10,523 bases of DNA, taken from assembly GCA_024276335.1 (NCBI GenBank), contig JAJRXL010000305.1, positions 1 through 10,523 on the forward strand, written 5' to 3'. The first letter of the stretch is position 1. Every line of letters starts with the position of its first letter. The position numbers and the translations under genes are program-made. Under the pieces are notes generated by a model. It did not search any database, was not told the origin of the DNA, and worked only from the letters and a program-made list of their open reading frames with translations. This stretch comes from Bacteroidota bacterium. Lineage in GTDB: Bacteria > Bacteroidota > Ignavibacteria > SZUA-365 > JAADGX01. This document shows, in pieces, positions 1-5,449 of this stretch.

Positions 1-638
1 CCGTCGGTGTTGAATGCTTCCAGGGTTCCAATTCCGGGGAATTCCAGGTGCTCCACCTCAGACAGCGCTTCACGCACCACCGTTTCTCCACGCTCCCGCA
101 GCCGGGCGGGCCGTGTGTACTCCTCGAGAACATCGGTGGGACAAAACACCGCCTTGTACTCGTACGGAAGTGTGCGCGCGCGTGGAAGTCCGCCCACGTA
201 ACAACTGAATGCCCGCACCTCGTCCCACTCCGCGATTGCCTGCCCGAGGATGAGGTTGCTGAGTCCGGGGGCGAGACCGCAATCCACCACCGCCGTTACG
301 CCGTGTTCCCTTGCCAGGTCATCCAGCTCCAGCGCATCTTCCGGAAAGAAGGAAATATCGACCACGTTCCTGCCCGCACGGATCACAGAACGCAAGACCT
401 CGAATCCCATAAATCCCGGCAATGCTCCAATGACGAGGTCGGCTCCGGTAACAGCCGCTTCGACGTCTTTTTCGTTGTCCAGAGATTGTTGCTGTATCTG
501 CACGCGGGGAAGTGCTTTCACTTGCGCAAGCGCGTCTTCCCGTGCATCCACAACCGTGAGATCGGTAGTGGAATGTACGGAGAGATCGTGCACGATGGCC
601 TTCCCTACCAGGCCGCAACCGAGAATAACAACATTCAT
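1..638 (-). CDS. Saccharopine dehydrogenase family protein, N-terminal part (runs off left edge)
   Basis: Translating the minus strand from the ATG at 638 gives 212 codons with no stop, ending in EAFNTDG at the window edge, so the 3' part is missing. The N-terminus MNVVILGCGLVG is a Rossmann GxGxxG dinucleotide-binding loop (G7, G9, G12). D31 at the end of the second strand suggests NAD(H) rather than NADP(H), by general Rossmann rules. Family-typical segments follow: LVIGALPGF (68-76), NVVDISFF (91-98), VVDCGLAPGLSN (117-128), VGGLP (148-152) and LEAFNTDG. Members of this family (Pfam Sacchrp_dh_NADP and the C-terminal partner) act on lysine/saccharopine or related amino-acid substrates. A free-standing bacterial member could be a lysine or carboxynorspermidine-type dehydrogenase, and the substrate is not decidable here. 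Only a weak GAGTGA-like ribosome site precedes the ATG. The gene diverges from the beta-helix gene. Family call is firm, substrate is not. Confidence 0.9.
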   Translation of the reverse strand, partial: MNVVILGCGLVGKAIVHDLSVHSTTDLTVVDAREDALAQVKALPRVQIQQQSLDNEKDVEAAVTGADLVIGALPGFMGFEVLRSVIRAGRNVVDISFFPEDALELDDLAREHGVTAVVDCGLAPGLSNLILGQAIAEWDEVRAFSCYVGGLPRARTLPYEYKAVFCPTDVLEEYTRPARLRERGETVVREALSEVEHLEFPGIGTLEAFNTD

Positions 639-690
639 GATTCACTCAATGATTACAAAATATTCTGTCGTAAAATACACCGATACAGCA

Positions 691-702
691 TTTGTTAACA
701 AA
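691..702. promoter_or_regulatory. Perfect 12-bp palindrome TTTGTTAACAAA
   Basis: TTTGTTAACAAA is identical to its own reverse complement and lies 53 nt upstream of the dehydrogenase ATG, in the space between two divergent genes. This is the size and position expected of a dimeric regulator's operator, but no regulator gene is visible in the window. The arm read on the minus strand also supplies the TTTG of a possible -33 box. A perfect 12-mer palindrome in a few hundred bases is only mildly unlikely by chance. Confidence 0.25.
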
Positions 703-763
703 CCGGGGACTGGATACTACAGGAAGTTTTCGTTTCCAAGAAGATCTCTTCCCGCCCTTTCCC

Positions 764-812
764 GCAGAGACCACTTTCGTGGCGACTCCGCTCAGGGCTG
801 CGCCCGATTTTT
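764..812 (+). terminator. Tandem hairpins followed by T-run (possible leader terminator or repeat remnant)
   Basis: The first stem-loop spans 764-791: GC/GC, GAG/CTC and CCAC/GTGG pairs around a TTTC loop, interrupted by small bulges. A short second hairpin, GGGC-TGC-GCCC (795-805), follows and then GA and TTTTT. On the plus strand this resembles an intrinsic terminator, though its final stem has only 4 bp. No plus-strand gene lies upstream in the window, so it would have to end a short leader or small RNA started near 690-750, or be a non-functional dispersed repeat. The GCGACTCCGCTCAGGG core resembles short dispersed repeats I recall from FCB genomes. Confidence 0.25.
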
Positions 813-1014
813 CTTTAGCTCACATCAGGTACACAAGTTTTTTTGGAATCATTTGTGTGACAGGCAGAAAATAATTACGTTGCTTTTGCTTTTCGGATCC
901 ATTCGATTCAAGGTCCACGTTGGTCTTGCTCATTTTCACCTTCCACCATGTATTAACCAGTACGGGTCGATCTCGTTTTCTGATTCTTGTAACTTCATCA
1001 AAGGATGCCAGACC

Positions 1015-2946
1015 ATGAAGATGCCTGATCGCAGTATCACGAAAGCAATGACTCTCGCCGCAATCGCGCTCCTGATCCTGTCAATCATCTCTCCTGACGC
1101 TTTCGGAAAAACATACTACGTGGCAAAAACCGGGAACGACGCCAACCCGGGCTCGGCATCACAGCCGTGGCGCACTATTCAAAAGGCCGCGAACACGCTG
1201 GTCGCGGGGGACACCGTCTTGGTACGAGCGGGTACGTACGCGGAGCAGGTTATTCCCGTTCGTTCGGGGACAGCGGGAAATCCCATCGTGTATATGAGCT
1301 ATCCCGGCGACGTTGTAACAATCGACGGGAATTCCGTTTCCCTCCAACAATGGGAAGGATTGTTCGAAATTGACGGCAAGGGTTACATCACCGTATCCGG
1401 TTTACGAATTATCAACGTCGGGCCGAATGGCAATAATACCGGCATCCAGGTCGAAAACTCTAACCATATTATCATTAAGAATAACTATACCAATAACACC
1501 GCTTCGTCAGGGATCATCGCGTGGAGTTCCACGGACATCCTCGTGGATAATAACGAAGTCGTCCATGCGTGCAGCAAGGGCGCTGCGAGTATCAATGAAT
1601 GCATTTCCGTCGGCGAGACGTCGAATTTCGAAATCAGCAACAATTACGTCCACGATGGAAACACGTACCGCGGTGAAGGCATCGTGGTCAAAGATGGTTC
1701 CTCGAACGGAACCGTACACGGTAACACCGTGCACACCGTCCCATTCGTCGGAATATACGTTGACGCCTGGGACAAGTACACACACGATTTCAAAATTTAC
1801 AACAACATCGTGCACGACGTCTTTTTAGGCGACGGTATTTCAATCGGCTCCGAGCAGGGAGGCTTGCTTAAGAATATTTACGTGTACAACAACATCTCGT
1901 ATCACAACGAGTTCCTGGGAATATCCATCCACAAATGCTGCGTTAATACTCATACGCTCAACACGATCCACATCGTCAACAATACGGTGTATAACAATGG
2001 GTGGAAGGACTGGGGCGGGGGAATTACACTCGATAACAAGCAGGCACAGAGCGTCCTCATCCGCAATAACATCAGTAGCAGGAACCTTTCCTTCCAGGTC
2101 GCGTTGGAGGAGTTCACACAGAACGCCGTCACCGTTGACTACAACTTGATCGACGGTTTCAGGAATTACCCGGAAGAAGTGTACGGCGATCACTCCGTGA
2201 GCGGTGATCCACAATTCGTCAACGCTGCGGGAGCGGACTTTCACTTGCAGAATAACTCCCCCGCCATCGACTCAGGCACGGGAACCAATGCGCCTAACGA
2301 TGATTTCGACGGCGTCTCCAGGCCTCAAAACGGCGCATGGGACATCGGCGCATTCGAATACCTCGTAGTCCCTATCGAACTGGCGTCCTTCCACGCTTTC
2401 ACGGAAAAGAGAGGTATCATTTTGCGGTGGACAACGGAATCGGAGACAAATAACACCGGTTTCAGGATTGAACGAAGTTCTAAAGTCGGCGGGCCGTGGA
2501 TTTCTGTCGGATTTGTTCCCGGGGCAGGCACATCCGTGAAGCAACGGCAATACGAATTCATTGACACGAGGGTGTTGTTTCTCCCGATAAGAGGCAACGT
2601 GTGGTACCGTCTGGCACAGGTGGATTTTGACGGCGCCGTTAACCACTCGCCGACGCTCGAAGTCGCACCCGATCAAGGCTCGCGGGAATGGAAGGTGCTA
2701 CCCAATACGCCGAATCCATTCCAGGGAAAAACGACAATCTCCGTCTTGCTCGCCGAACCGGGAGATGTGCGAATTGACATTCTTGACTTGCATGGTCGCG
2801 TATTAACAACCTTCACCAGACAAGGTGCCGCACACGGGATTCAATCCTTCACCTGGAACGCCGCCGGGTACCCGCCCGGGATGTACTTGTGCCGGATCAA
2901 GGTGGGAACACGTATCGAGATTATTCGCCTTCTCAAATCCGACTGA
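1015..2946 (+). CDS. Exported right-handed beta-helix protein with type IX secretion sorting domain
   Basis: The 643-residue product begins MKMPDRSITKAMTLAAIALL, a basic start then a hydrophobic signal peptide ending near residue 31 (PDAFG-KTYYV). Residues 32-75 (YYVAKTGNDANPGS...PWRTIQKAA...AGDTVLVRAGTY) are the DUF1565/pectate-lyase-9-like entry into a parallel beta-helix. Repeated short coils rich in NN, such as HIIIKNN, ILVDNNEV, FEISNNYVHD and FKIYNNIVHD, run to about 400. SPAIDSG (415-421) and DFDGVSRP...DIGAFEY (430-449) close the helix. A fibronectin-like module (about 453-550) and a C-terminal T9SS type A domain (LPNTPNPF, 562 to the end) follow. Likely role: a secreted or surface-attached carbohydrate-binding or polysaccharide-degrading protein; catalytic residues are not identifiable. 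The ATG at 1015 is chosen because AAAGGA (1000-1005) sits 9 nt upstream and the signal peptide starts there, although the frame stays open to 250. Monocistronic, ending in a strong terminator. Confidence 0.88.
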   Translation: MKMPDRSITKAMTLAAIALLILSIISPDAFGKTYYVAKTGNDANPGSASQPWRTIQKAANTLVAGDTVLVRAGTYAEQVIPVRSGTAGNPIVYMSYPGDVVTIDGNSVSLQQWEGLFEIDGKGYITVSGLRIINVGPNGNNTGIQVENSNHIIIKNNYTNNTASSGIIAWSSTDILVDNNEVVHACSKGAASINECISVGETSNFEISNNYVHDGNTYRGEGIVVKDGSSNGTVHGNTVHTVPFVGIYVDAWDKYTHDFKIYNNIVHDVFLGDGISIGSEQGGLLKNIYVYNNISYHNEFLGISIHKCCVNTHTLNTIHIVNNTVYNNGWKDWGGGITLDNKQAQSVLIRNNISSRNLSFQVALEEFTQNAVTVDYNLIDGFRNYPEEVYGDHSVSGDPQFVNAAGADFHLQNNSPAIDSGTGTNAPNDDFDGVSRPQNGAWDIGAFEYLVVPIELASFHAFTEKRGIILRWTTESETNNTGFRIERSSKVGGPWISVGFVPGAGTSVKQRQYEFIDTRVLFLPIRGNVWYRLAQVDFDGAVNHSPTLEVAPDQGSREWKVLPNTPNPFQGKTTISVLLAEPGDVRIDILDLHGRVLTTFTRQGAAHGIQSFTWNAAGYPPGMYLCRIKVGTRIEIIRLLKSD

Positions 2947-2968
2947 ATCGGGACATCTCTTTACAATA

Positions 2969-3003
2969 ACGCAAAAGACCGGTTGCGAACCGGTCTTTTG
3001 CGT
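2969..3003. terminator. Bidirectional intrinsic terminator between convergent genes
   Basis: A perfect 16-bp stem (2969-2984 with 2988-3003) closes over a 3-nt GCG loop. The arms carry AAAA at the base of one side and TTTT at the base of the other, so each strand ends the stem with a T-run. It lies between the stop of the beta-helix gene (2946) and the stop of greA (3022) and most likely serves both convergent transcripts. It is the longest perfect inverted repeat I noticed in the window. Confidence 0.9.
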
Positions 3004-3021
3004 ACAGGATTCGAAGAAGGA

Positions 3022-3501
3022 TCAGCGGGAAAGACCGATGATCTCGTATTCGAGGAAACCGGCGGGAACCTTGATTTTTACCTGTTCGCCAAGCTTTCGG
3101 CGCAGGAGACCCTTTCCCAGGGGTGAGGTTACCGAGATCTTGTTCTGATCGAAATCCGCTTCCTCCGGGGATACCATCAGGTACTCCACTTCTTCGCCGT
3201 TCTTTAGGTTCTTCAATCGCACGCGGGACAGAATATAGACCCGGTCGTTGGGCAGATCTTTCGGATCGATGATCCGCGCCCGGGAAAGCATGTTCTCCAT
3301 CTGGAATATCTTTCGTTCCAGGTGGCCCTGCTCTTCCAGCGCCGCGTCGTACTCCGAGTTTTCACTCAGGTCGCCATGCGCCCGGGCCTCGGCGATACGA
3401 TCGGCGATGCGCTTGCGACCGTTGATCTTCAAATCCCGGAGTTCCCGCTCTATCTCGGTCAACCGGTCGCGCGTTAAATAAACGGCTCCGTCTCCTTCCA
3501 C
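3022..3501 (-). CDS. greA: Transcription elongation factor GreA
   Basis: GreA binds the secondary channel of RNA polymerase and stimulates cleavage of backtracked transcripts. From the GTG at 3501 the protein is 159 residues, matching the usual length of about 158. The N-terminal coiled coil (about 8-75) carries the family signature GDLSENSEYDAA (43-54), with the tip acidic residues D44 and E47 that coordinate the catalytic Mg2+. The C-terminal FKBP-like domain contains the EEADFDQNKISVTSPLGKGL segment. An upstream in-frame TTG at 3522 would add seven residues (KSKENI...), but it would place the AAGGAG ribosome site inside the gene, so GTG is preferred. The gene is convergent with the beta-helix gene and separated from ribBA by 331 nt. 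It has a candidate promoter of its own and a hairpin in its leader. Confidence 0.95.
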   Translation of the reverse strand: MEGDGAVYLTRDRLTEIERELRDLKINGRKRIADRIAEARAHGDLSENSEYDAALEEQGHLERKIFQMENMLSRARIIDPKDLPNDRVYILSRVRLKNLKNGEEVEYLMVSPEEADFDQNKISVTSPLGKGLLRRKLGEQVKIKVPAGFLEYEIIGLSR

Positions 3502-3507
3502 GATATT

Positions 3508-3513
3508 CTCCTT
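3508..3513 (-). promoter_or_regulatory. Ribosome binding site deciding the greA start
   Basis: AAGGAG on the minus strand, 6 nt before the GTG at 3501. The spacing is ideal for GTG, and the resulting protein length fits GreA. This makes the more upstream TTG at 3522 unlikely. Confidence 0.75.
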
Positions 3514-3526
3514 CGATTTCAAAACG

Positions 3527-3570
3527 AATAAAAAACATAGCCAGCCTTCCTTTGGAATTCTGGCTATGTT
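3527..3570 (-). terminator. Intrinsic terminator-like hairpin in the greA leader
   Basis: Read on the minus strand, AACATAGCCAG (3570-3560) pairs perfectly with CTGGCTATGTT (3544-3534). Above a 2x2 internal loop there is a further TTCC/GGAA pair closed by a 3-nt loop. The descending arm runs straight into TTTTATT (3533-3527), the hallmark of Rho-independent termination. The T-run ends only 25 nt before the GTG, leaving no room for a promoter downstream. Any greA message from the promoter at 3585-3616 or from ribBA read-through must cross it. It may terminate ribBA transcripts, attenuate greA, or both. Confidence 0.7.
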
Positions 3571-3584
3571 GCAATAACGCTTAG

Positions 3585-3616
3585 TAAATGTACGAGTTTA
3601 TATCAAACGAAACAAG
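3585..3616 (-). promoter_or_regulatory. Candidate greA promoter (Bacteroidota-type)
   Basis: On the minus strand CTTG (3616-3613) is followed by 20 nt and then TACATTTA (3592-3585). This differs at one base in each box from the TTTG-N19-21-TAnnTTTG consensus known for primary sigma factors of Bacteroidota. The predicted start would be around 3578, about 8 nt before the leader hairpin and about 77 nt before the GTG. This is sequence matching only. Confidence 0.4.
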
Positions 3617-3696
3617 GGGGGCATGGTTTCGGGTGTTGGGCGATGGGAATTCGAATTTTGATAGTGTATATCTCTAGTCAACCCCCTTTGCGTTAT

Positions 3697-3749
3697 CCCG
3701 CTTTCGCCAAGCCTACGGTGAACACGTTGCGGTAAAAGACAACCGTAGG
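3697..3749. repeat. Repeat-like palindromic element
   Basis: CCTACGGT (3712-3719) and ACCGTAGG (3742-3749) form an 8-bp inverted repeat around a 22-nt loop. The flanking text CCCGCTTTCGCCAAGCC (3697-3713) plus TACGG resembles the 'TTCGCC-AAGGCTACGG' class of short dispersed intergenic repeats that I recall from many bacterial genomes. Only one copy is in the window, so repeat status is inference. Confidence 0.3.
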
Positions 3750-3790
3750 AGCGCGGTCCGTTACGCGCGTGCTTACAATCTTAATCGAAA

Positions 3791-3814
3791 ATCTAGCATC
3801 CAACATCGAGCATC
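3791..3814. repeat. Degenerate short direct repeat
   Basis: ATCTAGCATC (3791-3800) and ATCGAGCATC (3805-3814) differ at one base and are separated by CAAC, just downstream of the ribBA stop. It looks like a decayed simple-sequence tract. No function is inferred. Confidence 0.35.
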
Positions 3815-3832
3815 ATTCCTGCAGCGCTCCGT

Positions 3833-5047
3833 TTATTTCCTCGCCCGCAGGGAAAGGTAGTGCCCGAGTTTCTCCTTCTTGGTCTTGAGATAGAGGCTGT
3901 TGTGCTCGTCCGGCACGGCCTCGATCGGGATTCGCTCGACGACTTCCAGACCATAGCTTTCCAGTCCGACTATTTTCTTCGGGTTGTTGGTTAGCAGCCG
4001 CATCTTTCTCACACCCAGGTCCACCAGCATCTGGGCGCCCACACCGTAATCCCGGAGATCGGGTTTGAATCCCAGTTCCAGGTTCGCCTCTACGGTGTCG
4101 AGCCCCTGGTCCTGGAGGTTGTACGCTTTCAGCTTGTTTGCCAGACCGATCCCGCGTCCTTCCTGGCGCATGTACAACACGACTCCACGCCCCTCGCGCT
4201 CGACTATCATCATGGCGGCGTTCAACTGATCCTTGCAGTCGCAGCGCAACGAACCGAACGTGTCGCCGGTCAGGCACTCGGAGTGAACACGGACCAGCAC
4301 CGGCTCGCCGTTTGCGACATCGCCTTTCACCAGGGCGACGTGCTCCTTGCCGTCGGCCGTATTTTCGAACAGGTGCATCTCGAATTGTCCGAAGCGCGTG
4401 GGTAGTCGCGTCGTAACCACGCGGCGCACCAGTTTTTCGCGCCGCAGCCTATAAGCGATAAGGTCCTTGACGGTGATGACCTTGAGGTCGTGCCGCCGGG
4501 CAATCTCCATGAGCTGGGGTACGCGAGCCATGGTTCCGTCTTCGTTGAGGATCTCGCAAATGACCCCGACGGGCTTCATGCCGGCCAACCGGGTCAGGTC
4601 CACCGCCGCCTCGGTATGCCCCGCACGTCGAAGCACCCCGCCGGGAACCGCCCGCAAGGGAAAGATATGTCCCGGGCGAGCCAGGTCATCCGGACGGGTC
4701 GTCTCATCGGCAAGGGCCTTGATCGTGGCGGCCCGGTCCGCCGCCGAGATACCGGTGGTCGTGCCGGGCTTGTAATCAACGGTCACGGTGAAGTTCGTAC
4801 CGTGCGAGGACGAATTGGTTTCCACCATGAGCTGCAGATCGAGCCGCCGCATGCGGTCGTCGGTGAGTGGAGCACAGACCATTCCCCGCCCTTCACGGAT
4901 CATGAAGTTGACATGTTCCGGGGTAATCGTTTCTGCCGCGCAGGCAAAATCCCCCTCGTTTTCACGATCCTCGTCATCAACAATGATGATGATCTTGCCG
5001 TGGCGAAATTCCTCGATCGCTTCCTCGATGGTGTTGAATCCGTACAT
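3833..5047 (-). CDS. ribBA: Bifunctional 3,4-dihydroxy-2-butanone-4-phosphate synthase / GTP cyclohydrolase II
   Basis: The protein catalyses the two entry reactions of riboflavin synthesis: ribulose 5-phosphate to 3,4-dihydroxy-2-butanone 4-phosphate plus formate, and GTP ring opening to the diaminopyrimidine. Its 404 residues match full-length RibBA. The RibB half (1-205) has [10 protein letters not shown] (24-33), [10 protein letters not shown] (79-88), the HIFPLRA segment (127-133) and GHTEAAVDL (143-151), whose H144 together with E165 corresponds to the metal ligands. The RibA half (about 206-404) has [17 protein letters not shown] (255-271) with zinc ligands C258, C269 and C271, RQEGRGIGL (294-302), [10 protein letters not shown] (332-341) and TNNPKK (353-358). 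Both active sites therefore look intact. The ATG lies 9 nt after the yajC stop, with only a G-rich stretch as ribosome site, suggesting translational coupling. No FMN riboswitch-like leader is seen directly upstream. Confidence 0.97.
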   Translation of the reverse strand: MYGFNTIEEAIEEFRHGKIIIIVDDEDRENEGDFACAAETITPEHVNFMIREGRGMVCAPLTDDRMRRLDLQLMVETNSSSHGTNFTVTVDYKPGTTTGISAADRAATIKALADETTRPDDLARPGHIFPLRAVPGGVLRRAGHTEAAVDLTRLAGMKPVGVICEILNEDGTMARVPQLMEIARRHDLKVITVKDLIAYRLRREKLVRRVVTTRLPTRFGQFEMHLFENTADGKEHVALVKGDVANGEPVLVRVHSECLTGDTFGSLRCDCKDQLNAAMMIVEREGRGVVLYMRQEGRGIGLANKLKAYNLQDQGLDTVEANLELGFKPDLRDYGVGAQMLVDLGVRKMRLLTNNPKKIVGLESYGLEVVERIPIEAVPDEHNSLYLKTKKEKLGHYLSLRARK

Positions 5048-5056
5048 GGCTTGGGT

Positions 5057-5383
5057 TCAGTCCCCCGAAGCTTCTTTCACGACGGAACCGACGGCACTGC
5101 GGTCGATTTTTATCTTGACGTTGTCAGCAATTTCCAGCAAGATTGTCTTTTCGTCAACGTTGATAATCTTGCCGTAAATACCGCCGTTGGTCATGATCTT
5201 GTCGCCTTTTTTCAAACTGCCCAGCATGGCCGTCCGCTCTTTCTGGCGTTTTTGCTGGGGACGAAGAATCATGAAGTAGAAAATGAGAAAGATGAGGGCG
5301 AACATGATAATGGTACTCATGAACCCGGTACCCCCTCCTCCGTCACCGCCCTGGGGCGCGAAAGCAAACAAGAAATCCATCAC
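5057..5383 (-). CDS. yajC: Preprotein translocase subunit YajC
   Basis: YajC is a small inner-membrane protein that associates with SecDF-SecYEG and is not strictly essential in E. coli. The 108 residues comprise a short glycine-rich N-terminus, one membrane helix (about 22-40, [18 protein letters not shown]) and the diagnostic [10 protein letters not shown] (41-50). A cytosolic domain with [17 protein letters not shown] follows. Length is normal for the family. AGGAGG at 5393-5398 lies 9 nt before a GTG (5383) that is immediately followed by an ATG (5380), so either may be used. The gene sits 66 nt downstream of tgt, as in the classic tgt-yajC arrangement, but ribBA follows instead of secD. 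Confidence 0.95.
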   Translation of the reverse strand: MMDFLFAFAPQGGDGGGGTGFMSTIIMFALIFLIFYFMILRPQQKRQKERTAMLGSLKKGDKIMTNGGIYGKIINVDEKTILLEIADNVKIKIDRSAVGSVVKEASGD

Positions 5384-5392
5384 GAGAATATT

Positions 5393-5398
5393 CCTCCT
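5393..5398 (-). promoter_or_regulatory. Consensus ribosome binding site of yajC
   Basis: AGGAGG on the minus strand, 9 nt before GTG 5383 and 12 nt before ATG 5380. It is among the strongest Shine-Dalgarno sequences in the window, and its spacing slightly favours the GTG. Confidence 0.7.
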
Positions 5399-5449
5399 GA
5401 ATTATTACTGAATGTATAATGGTAAATGGTATCGAATCATCGTTGAATG

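Larger units (their letters stand above)
639..1014. other. Divergent intergenic region, no gene seen
   Basis: This 376-nt stretch separates the divergent dehydrogenase (minus) and beta-helix (plus) genes. The plus frame of the beta-helix gene happens to stay open through it, but the translation is arginine/serine/phenylalanine-rich with no domain character, so I treat it as non-coding. It contains a 12-bp palindrome (691-702), a tandem hairpin with a T-run (764-812) and A/T-rich stretches likely to hold promoters. For the minus gene a TTTG (702-699), 21-nt gap, TATTTTAC (677-670) arrangement is a weak match to the Bacteroidota TTTG / TAnnTTTG promoter. For the plus gene TTTG (852-855), 20-nt gap, TACGTTG (876-882) is a weak match. 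The stretch 883-1000 shows nothing further. Confidence 0.5.
3571..3832. other. Gene-free stretch between ribBA and greA
   Basis: No ORF with domain character is seen on either strand. The left part holds the greA promoter candidate. Two nested pairs of short inverted arms span 3574-3696: ATAACGC (3574-3580) with GCGTTAT (3690-3696), and AAGGGGG (3614-3620) with CCCCCTT (3682-3688). The right part holds a repeat-like palindromic element (3697-3749), a small GCGCG/CGCGC palindrome and a degenerate direct repeat (3791-3814). No clear terminator follows the ribBA stop before the hairpin at 3570. Confidence 0.5.

Noticed and set aside
250..1014. In-frame 765-nt upstream extension of the beta-helix reading frame
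   Set aside because: It overlaps the well-supported dehydrogenase gene on the other strand and the divergent intergenic region. It is low-quality Arg/Ser-rich translation, and the signal peptide and ribosome site place the start at 1015.
2966..2975. ATAACGCAAA shared with the reverse complement of 3687-3696
   Set aside because: A 10-base match between two places in a 10-kb window is expected by chance.
3502..3522. Seven-residue longer greA start at TTG 3522
   Set aside because: Rare start codon, and it would put the AAGGAG ribosome site inside the gene. The GTG at 3501 gives the normal GreA length.
4490..5419. Long plus-strand ORF (309 codons) opposite ribBA and yajC
   Set aside because: Antisense to two genes with clear motifs; its translation shows no domain and no signal of its own.
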